From assembly GCA_039105265.1 (NCBI GenBank), contig JAPFFF010000057.1, positions 124,001 to 188,000 on the forward strand: DNA of 64,000 nucleotides, given 5' to 3'. The translations under genes and the position numbers were made by a program. The notes below the pieces were generated by a model, which had not been told where the DNA came from, did not search any database, and was given only the letters and a program-made list of their open reading frames with translations. Positions 20,414 through 28,836 of this stretch are shown here, in pieces (position 1 is the stretch's first letter; every line of letters starts with the position of its first letter). The stretch is from Tritrichomonas musculus. Taxonomy: Eukaryota > Parabasalia > Tritrichomonadida > Tritrichomonadidae.

Positions 20414-22639
20414 ATGAGTGAAGATCTAAAAAATAGCTTATATGATTTAGAAATTATTAAAACACTAAGTGAAAAGGAATCCACATTGCTATATTTAGTA
20501 AAAAACATAAAAACTCAACAAGAATTTGTCGCCAAAATATACAAAAATCAATTAAAAACAGTTGAAGAAAAAAAACTCTTTATTAAAGAAATTATTTCAT
20601 ATTCGAAAATAAGAAGTCCTGGTGTTTCACTACTCTCAAGCTTTAGTCTTAGGAATGATAACAATTGTTTTCCGATTGTTCTTACAAAATATCGCGAAGG
20701 AGGATCTCTTGATGAGATTCTTGAAAAGCAATATTCTGGAATCAAAATACCTGCATTTACTCAAAAAAGAAAATATACGATATTAATATCAATAGTTCTT
20801 GCCATGGAAACGTTACATTCTCTTCAGATCTACCATAACAATTTAAAGCCATCCAATATAGTTCTTGACAAAGACCTTACTCCCCACATAATCAATCCCT
20901 TTTTTTCCTCTTTTTCAAATGCCATTCAAAATTCCGACTTTTTCTATACTGCCCCAGAAATAGTACTAAATCAGCCATTTTCGAACAAGTCAGACATATA
21001 TTCATTTTCACTCTTATTGTATGAATTTGTGACCAACAAACGTCCATATGAAAAAAGTGACACTTATGAACAATTTCTTAATGATTTAAAAAATTTTAAA
21101 CGGCCAGAATTGTCGTTTGTTCGAGACCTCCGAATACGTAATTTTATTAAGCGATGCTGGTCAAGTAATCCGACTCAGCGTCCTTCATTTGAAGACATTT
21201 TAACTGAAGTTACAGACGAGTCGTATTTGAGAGCCTTTAACGTAACCAAACGGGAAGTAACGGACTACATTATATCGTACAAAATCCAAGAAGAAGAGTT
21301 TATTTATGAAGATGAAGATGCTAAAATTACCAATTCAAACATTAACTCAAAATTCGTCATCAAGCATGGCAAAGAAAGGGACATGATGTCGACCAAAATC
21401 GCGGCTGACAATGGCGAAGCGGAAGCGATGTTTGACTATGCATTACGCCTTCAAAAGGGAGACGGTGTGCCTAAAGACAGGAAGTTAGCAGCGCAGTACT
21501 ATAAGATGTCGGCTGATAAAGGCTATGTTCTCGCCATGTTTAACTATGCCATTTTGTACTACAATGGCGATGGCGTTGAAGTTGACAAGAAGAAAGCGGC
21601 GCAGTATTTCAAGAAGGCAGCTGATGCGGGTGAAACGACTGCGATGATCAACTATGCTTACATGTTGCATACAGGCGTAGGTGTCCAACCAGACAGCAAG
21701 AAATGTGCCCGTTATTACAAAATGGCTGCCGATAGAGGACAAGTGAAAGGCATGCTTAACTATGCCATTTTATTGCAGAATGGCGAAGGTGTTCAGCCCA
21801 ATTTGCATGAGGCTGCACGGTACTTTAAAATGGCGGCAAATGAAGGAGAAGTCACTTCAATGCTCAATTACGGAATAATGCTTCGTGATGGAAAAGGAAT
21901 TGAGCAAAATAAAACGAAGGCCTTGAAATACTTGAAAATGGCTGCCAATAAAGGAAGCGTTCGTGCAATGACAGAATATGGAATAGCTTTGCAAAGAGGC
22001 GATTGTGGTGTCTGCAACAAAGAAGAAGCTTTTTATTATTTCAAAAAAGCTGCTGAAAAAAATGACTCAATAGCGCTCTTTAATCTTGGCATTGTTTACG
22101 AGCATGGTGAAGGTTGTAAAGTTGATTTAAATGAAGCCGAACGTTGCTATAAAACAGCTGCAGATAATGGTAACTCAAACGCAATGTTTAATTATGGATT
22201 GCTTCATTATGAGAATGAAAATGAGTCATTCGTTAATAAAGAGCTTGCAATTCAATACTTCGAAAAAGCAGCAGAACTCGAGAACCCTTACGCTTACTTC
22301 CAGCTTGGTATCATGATGCTCGAAGGAAGAGATCTCGAAGTTGATGTGGAGAAAGGACTGAAGTACGTGAAAATGGCCGTTGATATGAATCACCTTCAGG
22401 CAATGTACCGATATGCACTCATGCTATACAACGGAGAATACGTCGAACAAAATAAGGTAAAGGCTGCAAGCTATTACAAGGCTGCAGCTGATAGAGGCGA
22501 GGTTAATTCAATGCTGAATTACGGATTGATGCTGCTTAACGGTGACGGAATACCGCAAAATAAAAAAGAGGCAGAGCATTACTTTCAGCTGGCTAAAGAA
22601 ATTGGAAATATTACTATTGCTTTGGAAGAGGAAGAATAA
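20414..22639 (+). CDS. Pseudokinase fused to eleven Sel1 repeats
   Basis: Residues 10-275 form a protein-kinase fold. The Lys41 strand (VAKIYK), the YTAPEIVLNQPFSNKSDIYS segment and the C-lobe ending RCWSSNPTQRPSFEDIL are clear. Three catalytic features are missing. The glycine loop is absent (LSEKESTLLYL), the HRD motif reads H141-N-N143 before LKPSNIVLD, and the DFG motif reads N161-P-F. It should bind partners rather than phosphorylate. Residues 320-735 carry eleven Sel1 repeats (pattern AMxNYGxMLxxGxGV ... KAAxYYKxAADxG), a TPR-like solenoid that mediates protein complexes. The Sel1 half, especially 21370-21900, is visibly richer in G+C than the kinase half. Kinase-Sel1 fusions recur at 43204 and 62150 here, so this is a shuffled family. 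Cytosolic; no signal or membrane segment. Confidence 0.9.
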   Translation: MSEDLKNSLYDLEIIKTLSEKESTLLYLVKNIKTQQEFVAKIYKNQLKTVEEKKLFIKEIISYSKIRSPGVSLLSSFSLRNDNNCFPIVLTKYREGGSLDEILEKQYSGIKIPAFTQKRKYTILISIVLAMETLHSLQIYHNNLKPSNIVLDKDLTPHIINPFFSSFSNAIQNSDFFYTAPEIVLNQPFSNKSDIYSFSLLLYEFVTNKRPYEKSDTYEQFLNDLKNFKRPELSFVRDLRIRNFIKRCWSSNPTQRPSFEDILTEVTDESYLRAFNVTKREVTDYIISYKIQEEEFIYEDEDAKITNSNINSKFVIKHGKERDMMSTKIAADNGEAEAMFDYALRLQKGDGVPKDRKLAAQYYKMSADKGYVLAMFNYAILYYNGDGVEVDKKKAAQYFKKAADAGETTAMINYAYMLHTGVGVQPDSKKCARYYKMAADRGQVKGMLNYAILLQNGEGVQPNLHEAARYFKMAANEGEVTSMLNYGIMLRDGKGIEQNKTKALKYLKMAANKGSVRAMTEYGIALQRGDCGVCNKEEAFYYFKKAAEKNDSIALFNLGIVYEHGEGCKVDLNEAERCYKTAADNGNSNAMFNYGLLHYENENESFVNKELAIQYFEKAAELENPYAYFQLGIMMLEGRDLEVDVEKGLKYVKMAVDMNHLQAMYRYALMLYNGEYVEQNKVKAASYYKAAADRGEVNSMLNYGLMLLNGDGIPQNKKEAEHYFQLAKEIGNITIALEEEE

Positions 22640-22784
22640 ATTTAAAAAAAAAAATAATTATATCTATTGCTTTGAAAATTGATTGCAGTTTGTGGTATCT
22701 ATTAAAACATTGTGTATGTAATTGAATCTTATTGGCAATCGTGATTGAGCCTTTTTTTTTTTTTTTTTTTTTTTGAATGATATA
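22640..22784. other. Poly-T tract next to small transposon
   Basis: A run of about 24 T residues at 22751-22774 directly precedes the transposon end at 22785. It could be a polyadenylation-region tract of the upstream gene. Confidence 0.4.
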
Positions 22785-23306
22785 CACCTGTGTCACTTTT
22801 GTAACGGAAAAATCGACTTTCGTAACCGAAATTTTCACTTTCGTAACGGAAAATACAAAAACGTAAGAAAATTTAAAGCATTTCAAATATTTTTATGAGT
22901 TTTAGTATAATAACAACTAATATTGCCATGGATTTCATTTTTTATGGAAAAATTTTTTTTAAGATTGATCAAATAATAAATAATATTTTTCGTTTTAAAA
23001 ATCACTAATTCTTCATATATATGTATATTTTATTAAATAAATTATACAAATTTGCTATTTAAATAAATTTTTTTTAAAGAAGAGATTATTATATATTTCA
23101 TATTTTTGTTGATGAATTTTTTCTGAATGAATAATCATTTTTTATTAAATAAAAGATGTTAACTTTAAAATCACAAATTTTTATAACAAAGATCATATAT
23201 TCATGAAAATTTCATATTTTCCGTAACAAAAGTGAAAATTTCCGTTTCGAAAGTGAAAATTTCCGTCACGAAAGTGGAATTTCCCGTTACAAAAGTGAAA
23301 CAGGTG
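22785..23306. mobile_element. MITE with long inverted repeats, TA target
   Basis: The ends read CACCTGTGTCACTTTTGTAA on the left and the matching inverse on the right, flanked by TA at 22783-22784 and 23307-23308. The inverted repeats run for about 70-90 bp. They are themselves built from tandem copies of a roughly 20-bp unit resembling CACTTTCGTAACGGAAATTT: three on the left, four on the right. TA duplication is characteristic of Tc1/mariner-type transposition. The 522-bp body has no open frame of note, so it is a non-autonomous miniature element. Arrays of sub-repeats in the ends may be transposase-binding sites. Confidence 0.8.
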
Positions 23307-23701
23307 TAATTTTATTTTCTTTCAAAACAAAATTAATGTTTACAATTTGGAGTTGAATCATCGACAAAAAGCAGAAGATTGAAATTCTGAATATCACTTG
23401 GATTTCATTGAAGTAGAAGATCGAAATAGATCAACTAGTAATATAAAGAATCATCTGAATTAAGCCATATTCATTCATAGCCAAAAAAAAGAATTCATAA
23501 AATTGTTAATATCTAAAAAGAAAATGAATGATTGTTTCAACATTAAGAACGCAAATCCACAATCAATAATTGCAAAACATCATAACGAACAAGAGTTTAA
23601 ATATAGCAAGCAAGTAAAGCTTCAATTGCTTCTAAAGTTTGGTTATTTTTAATAATAAAGAAATTTTAATATAATATATGGTATGGTGAAGTAAGTATGA
23701 C

Positions 23702-24001
23702 TTAGTCAGAAGCAGATTTAACAATTAAGTATTCTAGAAATTCTGTTAATTCCTCTGATGATTCTCCACGAAATTCTCCAAAGAGATATTCGACACGCAT
23801 TTCTCTATATAATTCATTAACTTCTAAAAGTGTTTCTTCATCTAACTTTGGGAAAACATAGTTTTTTTCAACTTGATTTATCCACTCTTTTTCAGGAATA
23901 GGATCGTAGCAACCTTTTTCTTTCGAATGTATTAAAAGAGGCAAAACAGGATAAGCTAAACCCTGTCCAATAAAAGAGCCATTGATACTTTGCATTTCCA
24001 T
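23702..24001 (-). CDS. Hypothetical 99-aa protein
   Basis: The minus strand has a protein-like frame beginning MEMQSINGSFIGQGL and ending in an acidic helix (EELTEFLEYLIVKSASD). Codon and amino-acid use differ clearly from the surrounding A/T-rich DNA: it has prolines, glycines, tryptophan and balanced charges. I therefore think it is or was a real gene. The open frame extends to 24019, but only from non-ATG codons; the first ATG is at 24001. I do not recognise the family. It sits alone between two small transposons and could be a surviving exon or fragment of a longer protein. Confidence 0.45.
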   Translation of the reverse strand: MEMQSINGSFIGQGLAYPVLPLLIHSKEKGCYDPIPEKEWINQVEKNYVFPKLDEETLLEVNELYREMRVEYLFGEFRGESSEELTEFLEYLIVKSASD

Positions 24002-24112
24002 TACGTTTTGTAGTTGCAAATTTTGAAATGGAAATAAATTTGTTTTATCAAATTTTTCTTCTCAAAAAAAAAATTTTGATTATTGAAAAATTGAATTTAT
24101 TTACAAATATTA

Positions 24113-25085
24113 GAGCTGTGCGTATTCAACCCACTTATTATTGAAAAAGTTTGTTATATTACGAAAAAGTTTGTTATAATGAATAAATATTTATATCAAT
24201 AAACGTCATTTATATTAGAATAAATATTTTTTTATAGAAAAAGTGACTTTTTTATAATAAAAATTTGTTTTATGATAAAAAATACTTATTCGGAAAAACA
24301 GACTTATTCGGAAATTAATTTCAAAACTTTTTGAATTAAGACGTTAAGATAATATCAAAGACGTTAAAATAACTAAAACTTCATTTTTTAATTTGTTTTT
24401 TTCACAATTCGAAGCTTTAATCAATATATTATAAATTGAACAAACTTCTATTAACGCAAGTCTATCAAATAGCGTAGTTTACGAAAAAATTTTTAATATT
24501 ATTGCAAATATTCTTTATTTTTATATCTTTGCATTTTACTCGAAAAAATGATTAATATTATTAATATGTATTACCTTTTTATTAACATAATTCTTTCAAA
24601 TCGCGTACTTGACAAAAAATTTTTAATATTATTGCAAATATTCTTTAATTTTATATCTTTGCATTTTACTCGAAAAAATGATTAATATTATTAATATGTA
24701 TTACCTTTTTATTAACATAATTCTTTCAAATCGCGTACTTGACAAAAAATTTTTAATATTATTGCAAATATTCTTTAATTTTATATCTTTGCATTTTACT
24801 CGAAAAAATGATTAATATTATTAATATGTATCTACTTTTTCAGAGAATTAGATATTTATAAATTTCGATATATATATATCATGTTTAAATAAATAATTTT
24901 TTGGAAAATAACATTTGTTTTCTTGAATAAGTAATTTAATTTAAATTAAAATAATTTTTTCCGAAATTTAGACTTATTCGGAAAAACAGACTTATTCGGA
25001 AATAAAAAACTTATATTATGAAAAAGTGTACTTATATCAGAAAAAGTTTTTTTTTCTCCAAAAAAAAGTTTTTCACGCGGGGCTC
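24113..25085. mobile_element. Non-autonomous transposon with internal tandem array
   Basis: The ends show an imperfect inverted repeat: GAGCTGTGCGT at 24113-24123 against ACGCGGGGCTC at 25075-25085 (nine of eleven pairs). They are flanked by the same five bases, TATTA, at 24108-24112 and 25086-25090. Inside each end are direct copies of a 33-bp stretch centred on CAGACTTATTCGGAAAT (24288-24320 and 24970-25002) and several GAAAAAGTTTGTTAT-like units. The middle carries three 130-bp tandem copies. There is no coding sequence. The 5-bp duplication and short imperfect ends leave the superfamily open. Confidence 0.6.
24450..24840. repeat. Three tandem copies of a 130-bp unit
   Basis: Copies start near 24450, 24581 and 24711. 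A fixed marker (AAAAAATTTTTAATATTATT) recurs at 24484, 24614 and 24744, giving an exact 130-bp period. Copies two and three are almost identical and the first is more diverged. The array forms the centre of the transposon at 24113-25085. Confidence 0.85.
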
Positions 25086-25614
25086 TATTAGAATATCATT
25101 TTTCTAAAATGAAAACAGTGATGACAGAAGATAAATGCATATTTAATATATTTTTTAAAATCATGGGCTAAAATATAGGCCAAGATGGGTTAGTATGGGC
25201 CTAAAATAATCAATATCATAAATATTTTTTAAATATATAAATATATTTATATAATTATCGTTTTATAACTATTTAAAAGCATTTTTCCTCCTAATTTAAT
25301 AAATTGAATGAGATAAAATTATAATTAAAGTTATATGATTTGATCCTTTTCATCAGAGCCAATAGATGTTCAACATATATTTTTTATTAATTGTCTAATT
25401 CATAATTTTAAATTACAATAATTAATTTTAAAGCATTAATGTGATTTTAATAACTAATTATTTTTAAAAATTTGGTAACTGTCTCTATATTAAAGAAGTG
25501 ATCCTTATTGACGGATTACCTGATAATAAATTGACTGGATTTCTGACGGATTACTTTTAATTAGTGCGTTTTTAACCTAAACGATTAAATCTTTAAAATC
25601 ATCAAATGACTAGC
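25086..25614. other. AT-rich intergenic DNA
   Basis: No gene or repeat recognised. Confidence 0.5.
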
Positions 25615-25615
25615 A

Positions 25616-25758
25616 TTTTAAGTAATTTCTCATTGCTGTCATATTTCCTTTGTTCGCAGCTAATTCAAAATAAGCCTTTGCTTCTGTCACATCAGACGGA
25701 GATTTCTGATTTTCAAATAAAATCCAAGCATAATTATTCATTGCATTTGAATCTCTGA
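25616..25758 (-). pseudogene. Sel1-repeat gene fragment
   Basis: The minus strand reads SNAMNNYAWILFENQKSPSD followed by VTEAKAYFELAANKGNMTAM. This is one full Sel1 repeat and the start of another. There is no start codon or neighbouring continuation, so it is an isolated scrap of a Sel1 protein, probably from a kinase-Sel1 gene. Confidence 0.65.
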
Positions 25759-25813
25759 AAAATTAGATTTATTAAATGAATATAAATATTGAAAAATTGT
25801 TTCTTCACTTGCA

Positions 25814-25930
25814 ATTATCAAGGAATTCGAAGAAATTGGTTCACTAGAGAATAAAGTCAAGAGTGGCGATATAAATGCAATGCTTCAACTTGGAGAAAGA
25901 TATTACAAGGGAATACCAGATTTTTTATAA
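25814..25930 (+). pseudogene. Sel1-repeat gene fragment, opposite strand
   Basis: Reads IIKEFEEIGSLENKVKSGDI then NAMLQLGERYYKGIPDFL and a stop. The GDINAMLQLGERYYKG piece is the opening of a Sel1 repeat. It lies 55 bp from a Sel1 scrap on the other strand. It also overlaps the non-coding leader of the LRR gene, in a different frame from that gene's upstream extension. Confidence 0.6.
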
Positions 25931-26003
25931 TTTTAAAGTTTTTACTTTCAAAATTTTGTATGAAATAATTCAAAAAGTTTGTATTTTACTCTTTTCTAGA
26001 AAA

Positions 26004-27890
26004 ATGAGCGGAAAGCCGAATATAGAAGTTAACCAAAAAGATATAATTTATTTAATAAACCAACAAGAAAAGACTGTCAGTATCATTAATGGAGCCAAGT
26101 CAATTTCAAAGGAATTAATTATACCACGAGCAATCATCCACGATTTTGAAGAATATATTGTGACAAGCATTTCAAATAATTCATTTAAAAATTCATATAA
26201 AGTAAATTCAATTCAATTCGCTCCGGATTCAAAACTTCGAACAATTAAAAAAGATGCATTCTCAGAATCATCAATTACCAGCATTTCTCTACCAGCAAGT
26301 GTTACTGAACTTGATGAAGGATGGTGTAGCGATACATATAAATTGAATAATATTAAAGTTGATGAGCGAAATCCACGATATTCATGCATAAATGATGAAA
26401 TTATAGTTGGCAAATCAGACGAATCAAGCAAAGACTTTGATATTCTAGTTTTTGCAGTTCGTAAAATCAGACAAATAATAATTCCATCATCAATCAAAAT
26501 AATAGCATCGAATGCTTTTGAATTTTGTAGAAATTTGATGAAAGTTGAATTTTCGCCTGATTCACAACTTCAAATAGTAAATCAATACGCTTTCTATCAA
26601 ACATACATAAGTTCAATAAATATACCACCTCATGTCAAGCGAATTTGTGATCACTCTTTCAGTGGTTCAAATCTCAAAAATTTTAATTTGCCAGAAAATT
26701 CAGAACTTCAGACAATTGATGATTGTGCGATTTCTGGTTCTCCAATTGAATACCTGTTCATTCCAGCGAGTTTGACCGATCTGAAAGATGGATGGTGTCT
26801 TCTTACACGTGTCTTGAATAAAGTTAAAGTCGATCCACGGAATCCTCGCTATGCGAGTATTGATGGTAAAGTTGTTGTTGGTAAGTCAGATGAATCAAAT
26901 GAGAATTATGACATTCTTGTTTTCGCAGCTCGTGACATTGCAAAAGTAAAAATTCCATCATCAATAAAAGTGATTGCATCGAATGCCTTTGAATATTGCA
27001 GAAGCCTTGCGAGTGTTGAAATACCGCCTGATTCGCAGCTTCAAATAATTAATGAAAGTGCATTTACATGTACGCCAATTAATAGAATCGTGATTCCTTC
27101 TCATGTCACTCACATATGTCGAGGTGTTTTTCATGGTTGCGGAAAACTCTCTCAAATTGTCATTTCACCAAATTCAGAACTTAAAATGATAGATCAGCAT
27201 GCATTTCTTGAAACACAAATCACAAGTCTTTCAATTCCTGCGAGCCTTACTAATCTCAATGAAAAGTGGTGCTCGAGAACTCGTCACTTGAATAAAATAG
27301 AAGTTGATCCATTAAATCCACGTTACTCTTGCTTAGATGGTAAAATCATCTTTGGTAAGTCAGATGAATCAAATGAGAATTATGACATTCTTGTATTCGC
27401 AGCTCGTGACATTGCAAAAGTAAAAATTCCATCATCAATAAAAGTGATTGCATCGAATGCCTTTGAATATTGCAGAAGCCTTGCGAGTGTTGAAATACCG
27501 CCTGATTCGCAGCTTCAAATAATTAATGAAAGTGCATTTTCTTTTTCTTCAATTTTGAGTTTGTTTATTCCATCGCAAGTAAAGCAAATTTGCAAAAGTT
27601 CTTTTTCAGCTTGTGAAAAGCTTGAGAAAGTTGAGATCCCTTCTGATTCTCAAATTCAAACAATTGGTGAAAGTGCTTTCTGTATGTCATCAATCAAAAG
27701 CATCATTATTCCTCCTCACATTTCCGAAATTCATGAATTTACTTTTAATTCATGCATTCAACTTGAAATATTTGAGATTGATGAAAATTCTGAAATGCAA
27801 GAAATAAATATGAAAAGTTTCACAGAAAAAGGAATAATTATGATTCCTGTGCAAAAAACACACATGATCAAATCAGATTTTTATTATTAA
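26004..27890 (+). CDS. BspA-like leucine-rich repeat protein
   Basis: The 628-aa protein is almost wholly LRR_5 (BspA/TpLRR) repeats of about 23 residues, with the pattern LxxVEIPPDSQLQIIxESAF. Members of this huge trichomonad family are proposed surface or adhesion proteins, but this one has no signal peptide and no membrane helix, so its location is open. The N-terminus (MSGKPNIEVNQKDIIYLINQ) is the family's usual opening beta segment, which favours the ATG at 26004 over the longer frame from 25875. Three larger units with LKDGWC/LNEKWC plus KVDPRNPRYAS and NYDILVFAARDI recur. Two of them (26880-27065 and 27354-27539) are nearly identical DNA 474 bp apart, a recent internal duplication or gene-conversion event. 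Confidence 0.88.
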   Translation: MSGKPNIEVNQKDIIYLINQQEKTVSIINGAKSISKELIIPRAIIHDFEEYIVTSISNNSFKNSYKVNSIQFAPDSKLRTIKKDAFSESSITSISLPASVTELDEGWCSDTYKLNNIKVDERNPRYSCINDEIIVGKSDESSKDFDILVFAVRKIRQIIIPSSIKIIASNAFEFCRNLMKVEFSPDSQLQIVNQYAFYQTYISSINIPPHVKRICDHSFSGSNLKNFNLPENSELQTIDDCAISGSPIEYLFIPASLTDLKDGWCLLTRVLNKVKVDPRNPRYASIDGKVVVGKSDESNENYDILVFAARDIAKVKIPSSIKVIASNAFEYCRSLASVEIPPDSQLQIINESAFTCTPINRIVIPSHVTHICRGVFHGCGKLSQIVISPNSELKMIDQHAFLETQITSLSIPASLTNLNEKWCSRTRHLNKIEVDPLNPRYSCLDGKIIFGKSDESNENYDILVFAARDIAKVKIPSSIKVIASNAFEYCRSLASVEIPPDSQLQIINESAFSFSSILSLFIPSQVKQICKSSFSACEKLEKVEIPSDSQIQTIGESAFCMSSIKSIIIPPHISEIHEFTFNSCIQLEIFEIDENSEMQEINMKSFTEKGIIMIPVQKTHMIKSDFYY

Positions 27891-28836
27891 TAATATGTTT
27901 AAGTAATAATAATACAAAAAATTAGCTTTGTTTCATTTACTGCATTTATTATATTTTATGCCTGATGTTTTTATTTTATACATATTTTTGCAATAATGTT
28001 GATAATACCAAATTCTTATTGAATGTATAGAAAAAAAATTTTAAGAAAATGGTATATATGTTAATAAAAACAGAATTTTTGTTGTTTAAAAATTTTTTGT
28101 TTCATTGGACATTACATATTTTTAAAATATAAAATATTAAAAATTTAAAATGAGATTAAATTTGGAATTAATGTTTTGCTTGTCTCAGTTAGATTTATTT
28201 CTAAAATTTATTTATTTGGGTGAATGTTGAATTGATATAATTTCTTTTGTTTAACTTCACAAAGTTTTCACAAAAGTTTCATTCATCATCCGCATTTTCG
28301 TTTTTTGAAATGTTATTTTTATTTCAAAAAGAAATGGCTAATATTTTCAATATAAATCTTTCAAAAAATAACTTTTTCAAAAAAAAAAAAACAAAAATGT
28401 GGATGTAAGAATGCTTTTGTTGATTTCATATTTATTCAAATCTTAGATATATCAACTCAAAATTGCTAAACAAAAAAGGGATGTTAAATGATGATGAATG
28501 AAACTTTTTATTATAATCATTTCTTAACATTAACAAATTTTCTATTTTCTATAAAATAAAATTTATAGTTCAAAATTACTTATAATATCTTAAACAAAAA
28601 TGCTTTAAAATATTGTTTATTGTAAAATAAAATTAAATATTTTAATATTAATTAATATTAAACAAAATATTAGGTAATATCTCCAGTATAAAACGAGAAA
28701 ATGAGAAAATAATATGATCGGGAATGTATTTAAAAAGTTTCATTCATCCTTCATCTAAACTTTTTCAAAAATAAATTCAAATTTTTCATCTTAAATTTTT
28801 TTTTAAAATAATTACATCACTTTTTTTTTTGTAGAA
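27891..28836. other. Intergenic region upstream of glucosidase
   Basis: Mostly A/T-rich. It holds three copies of TTTCATTCATC: plus strand at 28277-28287, inverted at 28493-28503, plus strand at 28738-28748. The last is 89 bp before the glucosidase ATG. They may be regulatory, but repeat composition alone could explain them. Confidence 0.4.
28816..28823 (+). promoter_or_regulatory. Initiator-like motif before glucosidase gene
   Basis: TCACTTTT followed by a T-run lies 13-21 bp before the ATG at 28837. The spacing and TCA-pyrimidine-T core match the trichomonad initiator. Confidence 0.45.

Noticed and set aside
24100-25100. 130-bp array as a CRISPR array or centromeric satellite
   Set aside because: Only three contiguous copies without unique spacers, inside an element with its own ends.
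25875-26003. Extended N-terminus of the LRR gene from the ATG at 25875
   Set aside because: The extension overlaps a Sel1 relic in another frame, is hydrophobic A/T sequence, and the family normally starts near MSGKPNIEVN.
28250-28440. Imperfect inverted repeat around ATCCGCATTTTCG / CAAAAATGTGGAT
   Set aside because: Matches are short, interrupted by A-runs, and have no flanking duplication.
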